A DNA stretch of 64,000 bases from Kineosporia corallincola (GCF_018499875.1 NZ_JAHBAY010000001.1:868001-932000), one strand, 5' to 3'; numbered from the stretch's first letter, positions 44,407 through 53,827 are shown. Made by a program: numbers and translations. Notes: generated by a model from the sequence alone, not told the origin.

Positions 44407-44916
44407 ATGCCCCGTCTGCGGCCCCGCGCGCCGTCCGATCTGTCGGCGCTGGCCACGATGCTGCGCGCCACGCACGAGCAGCACCGCTATCCGATGATCT
44501 GGCCGGCCGACCCGCAGGGCTGGCTCAGCCCGCCCGGGACCGCCGGGGCCTGGGTGGCGATGGAAAGCGACGGCACCGGCCTGCTCGGTCATGTCTGCGT
44601 GGTCACCGGGCGCGAGGACCCGCTGCTGGGAAGCGGTTTCGCCATGGTGTCACGGCTGTTCACCGGCCCGGCGGCCCGGGGCCGGAGCCTGCGGCTGGGG
44701 GAGCTGCTGCTGGAGGCGGCCGGGCGCTGGGCCGGCGCGCACGGCCTGCCCCTGATGCTCGACGTGGTGGACGACGGCGGCGCGGCGGTCGCCCTCTACG
44801 AGCGACTCGGGTGGCAGCTCGCCGACCGTCGGGTGTCCGACATCAGGAGCCCGTCGGGTGATCCGTACCCGCTGCGGATCTACCGGGCTCCGGAGACGTT
44901 CCCGGCACGCTCCTGA
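44407..44916 (+). CDS. GNAT family N-acetyltransferase
   Basis: A 169-residue acetyl-CoA-dependent acyltransferase. The acetyl-CoA pyrophosphate loop region reads PAARGRSLRLGELLLEAAGRW and the C-terminal ALYERLGWQLADRR is the usual GNAT strand-helix. ATG follows GAGG. It is divergent from the sigma-ogt operon. Its last 74 bases overlap the end of the minus-strand membrane protein gene. Substrate unknown. Confidence 0.85.
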   Translation: MPRLRPRAPSDLSALATMLRATHEQHRYPMIWPADPQGWLSPPGTAGAWVAMESDGTGLLGHVCVVTGREDPLLGSGFAMVSRLFTGPAARGRSLRLGELLLEAAGRWAGAHGLPLMLDVVDDGGAAVALYERLGWQLADRRVSDIRSPSGDPYPLRIYRAPETFPARS

Positions 44917-45409
44917 GCCCCAGCACCGCGACCAGACCGGCGACCCAGCCCAGGGCCAGACCGCACCAGCCGCCGCCGGTGACGTAGGGCGTGACCATGG
45001 AGATCATGATCGACCACTCGTCGCGCGCCGAGATCCCGTGGGCGAAGTCCGACCAGAACGACCATGCCCCCTGGATGCCCGAGGCCACGCTGGAGCCGAG
45101 CACCGCGCCGAACCAGACGGCCAGGAACAGGCTCACCCGCCCGCCCCGGGACGGCAGACCCCGCGCCGCCGCCCAGGTCACGAGCAGCATCACGAGACCC
45201 AGCACCACCGCGCCGATCACGGCGGCCACCCCCACCTGGTACTCGCCCGGCAGCAGCGAATAGTCCATGCCGTCGGGGGCGATCAGCGGGATCAGCGTGT
45301 GCGGTGTGAACCCCTCGTACTGAAGCCGCGTGTTCAGCACCCCGGACAGGCACCACACCGCGACCCCGGTCAGGGCGGCGGGCAGGGCGACCCGCAGCAG
45401 GCGGCTCAC
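44843..45409 (-). CDS. four-helix membrane protein, DUF2567-like
   Basis: A 188-residue membrane protein with four hydrophobic segments (LPAALTGVAVWCLSGVL, VAAVIGAVVLGLVMLLVTWAA, VSLFLAVWFGAVLGSSV, GLALGWVAGLVAVLGL) and a periplasmic loop containing LIAPDGMDYSLLPGEYQVG. Layout recalls actinobacterial DUF2567-type proteins; function unknown. Its start overlaps the stop of the lipoprotein gene by ATGA, so the two are co-expressed. The C-terminus overlaps the convergent GNAT gene. Confidence 0.65.
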   Translation of the reverse strand: MSRLLRVALPAALTGVAVWCLSGVLNTRLQYEGFTPHTLIPLIAPDGMDYSLLPGEYQVGVAAVIGAVVLGLVMLLVTWAAARGLPSRGGRVSLFLAVWFGAVLGSSVASGIQGAWSFWSDFAHGISARDEWSIMISMVTPYVTGGGWCGLALGWVAGLVAVLGLRSVPGTSPEPGRSAAGTDHPTGS

Positions 45410-46074
45410 TCGGCACGCTCCCAGGCCGACACGTAGAGCAGCCCGGCCGAGCCGATGTCCACCGTGTCGGCGAAGGTCTGGCTCTGCACCACCACGCCGT
45501 CCTGGCCCGCCACCTCCAGGCGGTAGCCCACCGCGGTCGCGGCCCGGTCGCCCTGCACCGGGTCCACCGTGTTGCGCCAGGTCAGCCAGGAGTCCACCGA
45601 CTCACCGGGTTTCAGCCGGAAGGTTTCGGCCCGGGCCACCGGACCGTCCGGGGACTGCTCACCGTGCTTCAGCGTCGCGTCCAGCGGAACCTCCCACTCG
45701 TCCAGCGGGATCAGCGTGGGATAGCCGCTGACGGTGGCCGTGCCGCTGCCGCAGTTGCTCACCACGAGCTGGGTGCCGCGCCAGCCCATCGCCGCGTCGT
45801 GCACGCCCACCGACGCGATCAGCCCGCTGTCCGGGCACGCGCCGACCACCGAGGTCGGGGTGCCGAACGGCGTCGGGGTGGGTTCCGGGGCGTACCGGGA
45901 CCCGGCTTGGGCAGGGGGATTCACGCAGCCGGCGGCCAGAGCGGCGCTCGCGACGAACAGGAATCCCGGGCGGGCGACGGAACGCCGGGAAAGGGACACG
46001 CCGGACAAGGTAGACCTGGATTGTGGTGATCCGGTGAGGTTTCCGTGGTGAGGTGATTGGGGCGAAACGCTCAT
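45406..46074 (-). CDS. lipoprotein with DUF4232-like domain
   Basis: Up to 222 residues. A signal peptide (FLFVASAALAAGC) ends in a lipobox, so the Cys is lipidated and the mature protein is tethered outside the membrane. The mature part begins Pro-rich and then forms a beta-rich domain (GTQLVVSNCGSGTATVSGYPTLIPLD) like DUF4232. The start is uncertain: ATG at 46074 adds ~25 polar residues, and a GTG at 45999 gives a more usual signal peptide. It is coupled to the downstream membrane protein. Dispersed repeat copy E lies just upstream. Confidence 0.75.
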   Translation of the reverse strand: MSVSPQSPHHGNLTGSPQSRSTLSGVSLSRRSVARPGFLFVASAALAAGCVNPPAQAGSRYAPEPTPTPFGTPTSVVGACPDSGLIASVGVHDAAMGWRGTQLVVSNCGSGTATVSGYPTLIPLDEWEVPLDATLKHGEQSPDGPVARAETFRLKPGESVDSWLTWRNTVDPVQGDRAATAVGYRLEVAGQDGVVVQSQTFADTVDIGSAGLLYVSAWERAE

Positions 46075-46076
46075 GG

Positions 46077-46115
46077 ATGACGGGAGGCGCGTGCGGGCTC
46101 CTCGTCGTCCGTCAT
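46077..46115. repeat. dispersed repeat, copy E
   Basis: ATGACGG (46077-46083) pairs with CCGTCAT (46109-46115). Between them GGGCTCCTCGTCGTCC (46095-46110) is the repeat core. The right arm contains the stop codon of the polyprenyl synthase gene, so the element sits exactly at a gene end and just before the next gene on the same strand. Confidence 0.7.
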
Positions 46116-47116
46116 TTCTGCCGCCCGGTCAGGAAACCGGTGAGCTGCTCGAGCTCGTCGCGTGCCCCGCCCTCCAGCGGCACCGAGTCCAGCGCCCGCA
46201 CGGCCAGCTCCACCTCACGCCGTGCCTCGGCCAGAGCCCAGTCCCGGGCACCCGCTCCGTCGAGGACCTGGGCGATCCGCACCAGCTCCGGCTCGGGGGT
46301 GTTCCCCGGCGGGCTGTCCAGCCAGTCCGCGACCACCCGGGACGCGCTGCCGCCGGCACTCAGCGCGTAGGTGACCGGCAGCGACTTCTTGCGGGCCCGC
46401 AGGTCGGACAGCACCGGTTTCCCGGTCACGGCGGTGTCGCCCCAGATGCCCAGCACGTCGTCCACCCACTGGAAGGCCAGCCCGGCGTGCGCGCCGTAGT
46501 CTCCCAGGGCGTCCACCTGGGCGGATGTGCCACCGCCGAGGATCGCGCCGATCCGGGCGCTGGCCGCCAGCAGCGCCCCGGTCTTGCCCGCGGCCATCGA
46601 CCGGCACTCGTCGAGCGCGACCCGGGTGCGCCGCTCGAACGACAGGTCCTCGGTCTGCCCCCGGATCAGCTCGGCCACCGCCCAGCCGAGCGCCGCGGCG
46701 GCCTCCGGGCGGCCGGTCAGCTCGGCCTGGGCCAGGTTGAGCAGGGCGTCGCCGGTGAGGATCGCCGGCCCGACGCCCCACAGCGACCAGACCGTCGGCC
46801 GGTGTCTTCGCTCGGTGTCGCCGTCCATCACGTCGTCGTGCAGCAACGAGAAGTTGTGCACCAGCTCGACCGAGACCGCGCCCGGCACCGCCCGGTCCGC
46901 GGGGGCACCGCAGGCCTCGGCCGCCAGCATCGCCATCGTCGGCCGGACCGCCTTGCCGCCGGCCTGTTCCCGGGCCGTGCCGTCGGCCTCGGTCCAGCCC
47001 AGGTGGTAGCGGGCGATCGCGCGGTTGGCCGGGTCCAGCCGGGCCACGGTCTCGCGCAGGGCCGGCTCGACCAGCGCCCGGGCCCGGGCCAGGGCGGGCG
47101 GACCTGCGGCCGCCAT
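46112..47116 (-). CDS. polyprenyl (geranylgeranyl-type) diphosphate synthase
   Basis: A 334-residue trans-isoprenyl chain synthase. The first aspartate-rich motif is LLHDDVMDGD (DDxxD) with the usual RRHRPT Arg pair after it; the second is FQWVDDVLGIWGD. The residues before the first motif (VELVHNFS) suggest a C15-C20 product, but exact chain length cannot be fixed. The open frame to 47440 lacks family sequence before MAAAGPPALARAR, so ATG at 47116 is used. It could supply carotenoid, quinone or terpenoid routes; no terpene genes are adjacent. Confidence 0.9.
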   Translation of the reverse strand: MAAAGPPALARARALVEPALRETVARLDPANRAIARYHLGWTEADGTAREQAGGKAVRPTMAMLAAEACGAPADRAVPGAVSVELVHNFSLLHDDVMDGDTERRHRPTVWSLWGVGPAILTGDALLNLAQAELTGRPEAAAALGWAVAELIRGQTEDLSFERRTRVALDECRSMAAGKTGALLAASARIGAILGGGTSAQVDALGDYGAHAGLAFQWVDDVLGIWGDTAVTGKPVLSDLRARKKSLPVTYALSAGGSASRVVADWLDSPPGNTPEPELVRIAQVLDGAGARDWALAEARREVELAVRALDSVPLEGGARDELEQLTGFLTGRQK

Positions 47117-47539
47117 CGTGCTCAACCGGTCACCGCCGGGGGTGGTGGGGAAGCGGGGGCGGGAGCGATGTCGGCCGGCATTCCGCCAGGTAAACCCAGC
47201 TGGGCGCCGCAGACAAGCCGAAACCGTCGGGAACCTCGTCCGAGGTGGGCCGACGACGGATCTAGCGCACAGCGTCCCGGATTTTGTATCCCACAGACCG
47301 GGTCGGCCGGAACGCGCACGCCTCCCGCGAGCGTCCCCATTGACCGTCAAAGGGGGTTTCATGGCCATTTTCGGCAATCGGGACCTCTGTTGCCGATGTG
47401 CCCGGAGACACTGATCAAGAGCGAGATCGCGATCGGCCACCCGTGTCAGAATGGGGATCGTTCAATCCTCGGCTCGCCGATGCATCATGTATCCAAAGGG
47501 TTGGCGTTTTCAGACGGATGCCGTGACGGGAGTGCGTGA
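47117..47539. other. divergent intergenic interval, polyprenyl synthase/gntR
   Basis: About 420 bases with no credible gene. It should contain the promoters of the polyprenyl synthase (-) and the GntR regulator (+). The part from 47400 to 47520 is less GC-rich; TGATCAAG near 47414 and TGCATCATGTATCC near 47479 resemble possible regulator half-sites, but this is weak. Confidence 0.35.
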
Positions 47540-48214
47540 GTGACCACGATCGGCGCCCGGCACCGTTCACTGCGCGACGAGACGGTCGACGAGCTCCGTC
47601 GTCTGATTCTCTCCGGCGAGCTGGAACCCGGCACCCACCTCACCGAACTGGCGATCTCCGAGCGCCTGGGCGTGTCCCGCCTGCCGGTGCGCGAGGCGTT
47701 CCGCCGGCTCGAGGCCGAAGGACTGCTGGAGGCCCTGCCCCGTCGCGGGGTGCGGGTGGTGCAGCTGGACGGCGACGAGCTGGAGACCGTGCGCGAGATC
47801 CGGGTGGCGCTGGAGCTGATGGCCGTGCGCCGCACGGTCGAGCGTGGCGACACCGAGGTGCTCGCCGATCTGCACCGCATGCTCGGCGCGGGCAACGAGC
47901 AGATCACCGACAGTGCCCGGCTCGACGAGCTGAACGACGAGTTCCACGAACTGCTCTCCCGGGGCAGCGGTTCCCGGTTCCTCGCCGACACCCTGCGCGC
48001 CGTGCGCAATCAGGCCCACCACCTGGTCGGGGGCAAGAGCGCGGCGGTCGGGCACTCCTGGGAGGAACACGCCCGCATCATCGAGGCGGTGCTGGCGCGT
48101 GACGCCGAGTTCGCCACGCTGCTGATGCGCCGTCACCTCACCGCCCGGCACGAGAACCAGGGCGGCACCCGGGGCGAGACGGCACCGAGCCCGGCCTCGG
48201 AGCCCTCTTCATAG
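47540..48214 (+). CDS. GntR family regulator, FCD type
   Basis: A 224-residue FadR-subfamily repressor. The winged helix reads VDELRRLILSGELEPGTHL, then AISERLGVSRLPVREAFRRLEAEGLLEALPRRG. The FCD ligand-binding domain has ELNDEFHELLS and SWEEHARIIEAVLARD with its His residues, usually metal or organic-acid binding. The GTG start has GGGAG seven bases upstream. The ligand and targets are unknown. Its C-terminal tail is Gly/Thr/Ser-rich. Confidence 0.9.
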   Translation: MTTIGARHRSLRDETVDELRRLILSGELEPGTHLTELAISERLGVSRLPVREAFRRLEAEGLLEALPRRGVRVVQLDGDELETVREIRVALELMAVRRTVERGDTEVLADLHRMLGAGNEQITDSARLDELNDEFHELLSRGSGSRFLADTLRAVRNQAHHLVGGKSAAVGHSWEEHARIIEAVLARDAEFATLLMRRHLTARHENQGGTRGETAPSPASEPSS

Positions 48215-48281
48215 CATCCGGCGGCACGTCCCACTGCACGTCGCTTATGCGGTGAGTGTCCCGACATGATTCGATGCCGAT

Positions 48282-48923
48282 GTGAACTCCATCAGTCGCG
48301 GCTGGTTGTTCATCATCCTGTTCGCGGTCGCCGCCGTGCTGATCCTCGCCGTGCGCGGATTCGGCGGCGCGGGCAACATCCAGGGATCCATCGACGTCGG
48401 CCCGGCCGGCACCACCAACCCGGCGGAGCCCTACGCCGGTGAGGCCGGTGAACCCGACGGGGTTCGCACCGGCAGCGACGACGACCGTGACGACGACGGA
48501 GACGACCCGGTCACGCTGCCCACCACCACCCTGCCCACCCAGGTCACCCGGCAGCCGCCGGACACCGTCTACTCGCTCGGCGACCAGTTGCTGCCGCTCG
48601 GCGGCGGTTCCGAGGACCTGACCTCCTACGCCGGCGAGCGGGCCACCGGCCGGTCGGTGCCGGTGCAGTCGGTGGACGCCGACGAGGGCTTCTGGATCGG
48701 CACGGCCGGCGACCGGATCTGGGTGCAGCTGGTCGGCCCGCCGCCCGAGTCGCCGTTCCACGTGAAGGCCGGTGACCGGGTCACCTTCACCGGCGAGGTG
48801 GTGGCCCACGACTCCGGGTTCGCCGGCCGGGTGGGGGTGAACCGGGCCGAGGGCTCGCGCTCGCTCACCTCCCAGGGCGCCCACATCGACGTGGAGAAGC
48901 GCACTCTCAACCTGGCGTCCTGA
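48282..48923 (+). CDS. membrane-anchored protein with OB-like C-terminal domain, unknown function
   Basis: A 213-residue protein with one N-terminal membrane segment (GWLFIILFAVAAVLILAVRGF). An acidic linker follows (SDDDRDDDGDDP) and then TTTLPTQV. The C-terminal half is beta-rich (FWIGTAGDRIWVQLVG, VKAGDRVTFTGEVVAHD), with an OB-fold-like rhythm. It would face outside the membrane. GTG start at 48282. I do not recognise a named family. It sits between a regulator and an acyltransferase without operon-like spacing to either. Confidence 0.65.
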   Translation: MNSISRGWLFIILFAVAAVLILAVRGFGGAGNIQGSIDVGPAGTTNPAEPYAGEAGEPDGVRTGSDDDRDDDGDDPVTLPTTTLPTQVTRQPPDTVYSLGDQLLPLGGGSEDLTSYAGERATGRSVPVQSVDADEGFWIGTAGDRIWVQLVGPPPESPFHVKAGDRVTFTGEVVAHDSGFAGRVGVNRAEGSRSLTSQGAHIDVEKRTLNLAS

Positions 48924-49021
48924 GGCACTTGAACCGTTGACCACCTGGATCACCCGGACGGGCCAGCAACCAACCCCGGGTTGAGGCTCAGGCGAGCCTC
49001 CCGGGTGTCGATACCCACTCC

Positions 49022-51118
49022 GTGCCCACCGCATCCACGGTCCTCGGGACCACGCTCTCACCCGAGAAGATCGACCCGCAGCCACGGACCGCCAAGCCCG
49101 AGTTCCGGCCGGACATCGAGGGTCTGCGCGCGGTCGCGATCATCCTGGTGGTGCTCTACCACTGCGGTGTCACCGCGTTCGGCGGCGGATACGTCGGTGT
49201 CGACGTCTTCTTCGTCATCTCCGGATTCCTGATCACCGGCCACCTCGCCCGCGAGGTGCAGGCGACCGGCCGGCTCCAGATCGGCCGGTTCTACGCCCGC
49301 CGGGCGATGCGGCTGCTGCCCGCGGCCACGCTGACCATCGTGGCGACCCTGCTCGCCGCCTGGTGGTGGCTGCCGGCGGTACGGCTGAAGGACATCGCCA
49401 CCGACGGCCTGGCCGCCACCGGCTACGTGCTCAACTACCGGCTGGCCGCCACCGGCACCGAGTACCGCGGGGAAGGCGACCTGCCCTCACCGTTGCAGCA
49501 CTTCTGGTCGCTCGGTGTGGAGGAGCAGTTCTACCTGGTCATCCCGCTGCTGATGATCGCCACCATGGTGCTGCTGCGGCGCAGGATGGCGTTCGTGGCG
49601 CTGCTGCTGGCGATCACCGCGGCATCGTTCGCCTGGTCGGTGCTCTCCACCCCGGACCACGCCAACTGGGCCTACTTCGGCGCCCCGACCCGCGCCTGGG
49701 AACTCGGCGTGGGCGCCCTGGTCGCGCTCGCCCTGCCGCTCACACCCCGCCTGCCCGACGTGCTGTGCAGCCTGATCCGGCTGGCCGGCCTGGCGATGAT
49801 CGTGGTCGCGGCGATGCGTTACGACGACCTGACCACCTTCCCCGGCTACCAGGCCGGGCTGCCGGTGCTCGGTGCCGCGCTGGTGATCGCGGCCGGCCGG
49901 GCGGTCAGCGGGCGCCTGCTCACGCACGGCGTGATGCGCGCGATCGGTGCCCGCTCCTACTCCTGGTACCTGTGGCACTGGCCGGTGCTGCTGATCGCGC
50001 CGTACGCGCTGGGCGAGGACTTCGGCACCGGCAAGAAGCTCGCCGCCGCCGGATGCGCCTACCTGATGGCGGTGATCAGCTACGCGATGATCGAGCGGCC
50101 GTTGCACGAGCTGGGCCGCGAACGCGACGGCTGGGGCTACAACGCCCTGACCGGAGTGGGCCTGATGACGCTCGCCGCCGTCCTGTCGTTGTTGCTGCCC
50201 GTGCTGCCCGACCGCACTCCGCTGGGCACCGCGGTGGCCGGCCGGCTGAACCTGACCGGTAGCGCGAGCGCGCAGGAGAAGCAGCTCCAGGCCCGGCTCA
50301 CCGCCGCCATGCGCAACGACGCCCTGCCGAAGAACCTCACGCCGAGTCTGAAGGCGGCCGCCCGTGACCTGCCGCCGGTCTACTTCGACGGGTGCCACCA
50401 GGAGCTCGAGATCAAGACGGTACCGAAGGCCTGTGAGAACTTCGGTGATCCGAAGGGCCGCAAGCAGGTGGTGCTGTTCGGTGACTCGCACGCCGCCCAG
50501 TGGTGGCCCGCGATGAACCAGATCGCCAAGAAGGAGCACTGGCGGTTCGCCAGCTTCACCAAGAGCGCCTGCACCGCCGCCGACGTCACCATCTACCTGG
50601 AACTGGTGAAGCGGAACTACACCGAGTGCGTGCAGTGGCGGCAGAGCATCCTCACCCGCATCCAGAAGATGAAGCCCGCGATGGTCGTGATGTCGGCCAA
50701 CGCGGACGGCGGTGAGGCGCTGAACGGCGACGGCTCGCAGGACGACCGGTGGGTCGCCGGCTGGCAGCGCAATGCCGAGGCGATCCAGGCCACGGGAGCC
50801 CAGGTGGTCTATCTGGACGACAGCGCCTGGCCCAGCGTGAACGTCCCGGAATGTCTTTCGACCAGGTCGGACGAGATCTCCGAGTGCGCGGCCAGCCGCC
50901 GCGAGGCGACCACGGCCCCGGACCGGCGGCAGATGCTCAAGGACATGTTCGAGGACATCGGCGGCACCGTGGTGGACCCGATGCCGTGGTTCTGCGTGAA
51001 CCAGGGCTGCCCGGTGGTGGTCGGCAACGTGCTGGTGTACCAGGACGAGAGCCACGTGACCCAGGCCTACGCCAGGACCCTGGCGCCGATCATGGACGAG
51101 AAACTGGGGCTGAAGTAG
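49022..51118 (+). CDS. OafA-like acyltransferase with C-terminal SGNH domain
   Basis: A 698-residue membrane enzyme. Residues about 30-380 are the acyltransferase-3 domain with ~10 helices, beginning FRPDIEGLRAVAIILVVLYH, the conserved DIEGLRA-type start, and with FFVISGFLIT. The C-terminal ~270 residues are an SGNH domain with VLFGDSHAAQWWPAM (Ser nucleophile) and DESHVTQAYA (Asp/His), so it should move an acyl group across the membrane and place it on an outer glycan or lipid. The GTG start has a weak ribosome site. It stops three bases before the convergent cold-shock-domain gene. Confidence 0.92.
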   Translation: MPTASTVLGTTLSPEKIDPQPRTAKPEFRPDIEGLRAVAIILVVLYHCGVTAFGGGYVGVDVFFVISGFLITGHLAREVQATGRLQIGRFYARRAMRLLPAATLTIVATLLAAWWWLPAVRLKDIATDGLAATGYVLNYRLAATGTEYRGEGDLPSPLQHFWSLGVEEQFYLVIPLLMIATMVLLRRRMAFVALLLAITAASFAWSVLSTPDHANWAYFGAPTRAWELGVGALVALALPLTPRLPDVLCSLIRLAGLAMIVVAAMRYDDLTTFPGYQAGLPVLGAALVIAAGRAVSGRLLTHGVMRAIGARSYSWYLWHWPVLLIAPYALGEDFGTGKKLAAAGCAYLMAVISYAMIERPLHELGRERDGWGYNALTGVGLMTLAAVLSLLLPVLPDRTPLGTAVAGRLNLTGSASAQEKQLQARLTAAMRNDALPKNLTPSLKAAARDLPPVYFDGCHQELEIKTVPKACENFGDPKGRKQVVLFGDSHAAQWWPAMNQIAKKEHWRFASFTKSACTAADVTIYLELVKRNYTECVQWRQSILTRIQKMKPAMVVMSANADGGEALNGDGSQDDRWVAGWQRNAEAIQATGAQVVYLDDSAWPSVNVPECLSTRSDEISECAASRREATTAPDRRQMLKDMFEDIGGTVVDPMPWFCVNQGCPVVVGNVLVYQDESHVTQAYARTLAPIMDEKLGLK

Positions 51119-51121
51119 CCC

Positions 51122-51844
51122 TCACTCGTTCAGCCAGCCGTGCCGGCGGGCCAGGGTGACCACCGCGCGGCGCAGCTGGGTGATCTGCTCACCGGTCATG
51201 CTGGGCACGGACTCCAGGCACAGTTCGACCAGCTCGCTGCCCAGTGCGTCCGGGCTGACCTGGGCCTGGGCGGTTGGCTGTGTCTGCGGTGCCGTCCGGG
51301 TCGATGCGGCCTGGGGGGTGGGGCCTGGCTGGCCGGCCTGGCGTTCGGTGCCGTTGACCGAGCGCTGCGGGGCGATGGTGGCCGGGTGCACGCCGGTGGC
51401 CGCGGCCACGGTGGCCGGGGTGGCCATCGGCGGCGCGGTGGCCACCGAGCCGTTGCTGCCGTTGGTGCCGTTGGCCCCGGCGTGCACCGGCAGCGGCTGG
51501 GCCGGTGGGTGCGACGGGGGTTGCGGCAGCGGGGCCTGGGCGGCGGGCGGGGGCATCGGCGCCGGTTTCGTCACGCTCACGGTGGGTGCCGCGGTGGCGG
51601 TCACCGGGGTGCCCGGGGTGCTTGAGGACGGCGAGGGGCGGTTCCGGAGCACCCGGACCGCCGTGGCCTTGAGGCCGCGCTCGCCCTCGATCACGTCGAA
51701 CTCGACCGGCACGCCCGGGTGGTACTGGTGCTTTTCCGCCAGCAGTGCATTGGCATGCAGAAAGACGTCTTCGCCACCGGCGTCCGGAGCAATGAAGCCG
51801 TATCCCCGAATTTCGTCGAACCGCAGTATCTTTCCTGTCGCCAC
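51122..51844 (-). CDS. cold-shock-domain protein with long disordered tail
   Basis: A 240-residue protein. Residues 1-70 are a cold-shock domain: GKILRFDEIRGYGFIAPD and EDVFLHANALL carry the two RNA-binding motifs. Residues about 75-195 are Pro/Ala/Thr/Gly-rich disorder, and the last ~45 form a helix (LELCLESVPSMTGEQITQLRR). GTG at 51844, with GAAGGA upstream, is preferred because it gives the usual Csp-like N-terminus; the frame continues to 51904. It is an RNA chaperone by family; the C-terminal helix suggests a partner. Confidence 0.85.
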   Translation of the reverse strand: MATGKILRFDEIRGYGFIAPDAGGEDVFLHANALLAEKHQYHPGVPVEFDVIEGERGLKATAVRVLRNRPSPSSSTPGTPVTATAAPTVSVTKPAPMPPPAAQAPLPQPPSHPPAQPLPVHAGANGTNGSNGSVATAPPMATPATVAAATGVHPATIAPQRSVNGTERQAGQPGPTPQAASTRTAPQTQPTAQAQVSPDALGSELVELCLESVPSMTGEQITQLRRAVVTLARRHGWLNE

Positions 51845-52045
51845 AGCAGTCGCATCCTTCTCGTCGTCAGGTACGCGAGGTGGACGATAATAGCTGAACC
51901 GCACCTCGCGGAATCCTTCTGGCCGCCACTCTTCCAGATATCAGAATGCCTGGTCAGGTGGGTTGCGAGAACTCGCCGTCGGGGGCCGGAAATGACTCGC
52001 GAGTATCGGCCGGCATAACGATGTCACGGCCTTGGAGAATCTTGT

Positions 52046-53671
52046 TCAGGCTTGCTGGTAATCACCTGGACGACCAGAAGCGAGTGTCCGGAAACGAGAG
52101 ATCAGATCGGCCTGGCGGGACGGCAGAAACTCCTGTGCCAGGGCGGTCGCGTCGTCGTACGCGGAGATCAGGAGTTTCCGGGCGATCGGCTGGCCGGTGC
52201 TCTCGATCAGGGTGAGCGTGGCCAGGGTCAGGGCGAACCGCAGGCGGGCCGGGAGCGCGGCCGTGTGCAGTTCGCCGTCCCTCGGCAGACTCGGCACGCA
52301 TTCGCTGAGGGTGCTCATCGCGGCCGAGGCCAGGGCGTGCCGGGTCTGCGGGTCCGGCTCGCGGGCGCAGGCCATCAGGCTGTTCTCGGCATGGGTGACG
52401 CGTGGGTCGGCCTCGGTGCGCGGGGCGCGGGTGTGGATCACCTCCAGCCGGTCGAGGTCTTCCGGGCCGGGCCCCGGGTCGGCATGGACGGGGGGCATGT
52501 CGAGCTGGTGCAGCATCGGCCGGGGCGCCGGTGGTGGCTGGAAGTCGTGCGTGCGCGCGGCCCGGTCCCGCCGTGAGCCCGGCGCGGGGATGACCCGGCC
52601 GGTCGGGCGGGGCATGACGACCGCTGGGCGGGGTGCGGGGGGTGGCTGGTCCGGCGGTGCCACTGGGTTCGGGGACATCGCTTGGTTCGGGGACGCTGCG
52701 GGGTTCGGGGACGCTGTTGGTTTCCGGGACGTCGGTGGTGGCGTCGGTGGGGCCGGGAAGGGAGCGGTGTTTCCGACGGGTTCGGCCGCCGGTGCCGAGA
52801 TGCCCCGGGACTGCCGTCCGGAGAGGTTGTTCCGGGGTGACGGGCTCGGGGGCGGTTCGGCGGGGGACGTCGGTTCCCGGTCGGTCATGGGCGGCGAGAT
52901 GGCGCGGCGAGACGCCGTGTTCCGGCCCGCCGGGCGCGGAGTGGGAGCGGCGGTAGGTGTGGTGCCCTGGTCCGCCGGGCTGCGGGGCGGTGCGTCCGGG
53001 GCGGTCTTCCGGTCGGCGGCGTTGCGCGCGGCCGAGGTGTACCCGCCGGTGACGTAGCCACCGCTCGTGTAGCCACCACTGGTGAAACTGCTCGTGGCGG
53101 AACGACTACCACTCGGCTCACGACGCTGGTCACCGCGCCCGGGACGACGAGGACGTGGCGTCGAACGGGGCGGGCGCGGGCGGGACCGCTGGTCGCGTGA
53201 TGAAGGCTGCTCGGGCGCCTGCGGTGCGGGCGTCAGCGATTCGGGCGTCCTGCGCTCCGCGGCTCGCCGGTCGGGTGCCGGTCGGGGCGGCGGCTGGATC
53301 TCGGGCGCCTCCGGGTCGGCCGGTGGTGGCTCCTGCTCGTCCGTCGAGTGCTGGCCGTCCATCGGTTGCGGCGCAGCGGGTCTCGCGGTGACGGCCTGCT
53401 CGAACCACGGTGAGGGGGCGAACGGGGGCGCGTCGGAAGGAGGACCGGAGACGGTGGTGATCCGCCGGGCCAGGGCGTCCGGGTGCAGCACCCGGTAGCG
53501 CGGTGAGGCGGGTTGGGCCTGGTGGCGGGGGTTGCGCTTGGCGAAGAGGTCGCCGTGCTCGTCGAGAACCAGCATCACGCGGGCCTCGTCGGTCTGGCAG
53601 TAGGCGGCCACGGTCGCGGCGTCGAACTCTTTCAGGCCTGCCGCGGTCGACAGCACGTCCACGTCGATCAC
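52046..53671 (-). CDS. long Pro/Arg/Ser-rich protein with folded ends, unknown function
   Basis: A 541-residue protein I cannot place. Residues 1-70 look folded (LKEFDAATVAAYCQTDEARVMLVLDEHGDLF), possibly a small winged-helix-like domain. Residues about 75-385 are extremely Pro/Arg/Ser/Thr-rich and contain a repeated TSGGY/TGGY motif. Residues 385-541 are a helical domain (ENSLMACAREPDPQTRHALASA ... ISAYDDATALAQEFL). Codon use is that of a real gene. The architecture suggests a scaffold between a nucleic-acid-binding head and a helical tail, which is inference only. Confidence 0.65.
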   Translation of the reverse strand: MIDVDVLSTAAGLKEFDAATVAAYCQTDEARVMLVLDEHGDLFAKRNPRHQAQPASPRYRVLHPDALARRITTVSGPPSDAPPFAPSPWFEQAVTARPAAPQPMDGQHSTDEQEPPPADPEAPEIQPPPRPAPDRRAAERRTPESLTPAPQAPEQPSSRDQRSRPRPPRSTPRPRRPGRGDQRREPSGSRSATSSFTSGGYTSGGYVTGGYTSAARNAADRKTAPDAPPRSPADQGTTPTAAPTPRPAGRNTASRRAISPPMTDREPTSPAEPPPSPSPRNNLSGRQSRGISAPAAEPVGNTAPFPAPPTPPPTSRKPTASPNPAASPNQAMSPNPVAPPDQPPPAPRPAVVMPRPTGRVIPAPGSRRDRAARTHDFQPPPAPRPMLHQLDMPPVHADPGPGPEDLDRLEVIHTRAPRTEADPRVTHAENSLMACAREPDPQTRHALASAAMSTLSECVPSLPRDGELHTAALPARLRFALTLATLTLIESTGQPIARKLLISAYDDATALAQEFLPSRQADLISRFRTLASGRPGDYQQA

Positions 53672-53770
53672 GGCGGCCCCCTCAAGCTCGTCGGCTACTC
53701 CCAGCGATCAGCGTGACCATCTTTCTCGACTCTGGGTGATTGCCCGGAGAGCGACACGCCCCAAAACCAG

Positions 53771-53807
53771 CCGTGGCCCGAGCCCGGTGACAGGGCTCGG
53801 ACCACGG
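53771..53807 (-). terminator. terminator of the xfp-ackA operon
   Basis: CCGTGG and CCGAGCCC (53771-53776, 53778-53785) pair with GGGCTCGG and CCACGG (53793-53800, 53802-53807), a 14-bp stem with one mismatch and a 7-base loop. On the minus strand CTGGTTTTGG follows, 21 bases after the ackA stop. Confidence 0.88.
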
Positions 53808-53827
53808 TGTGGTTCCGGATCGGGCGA

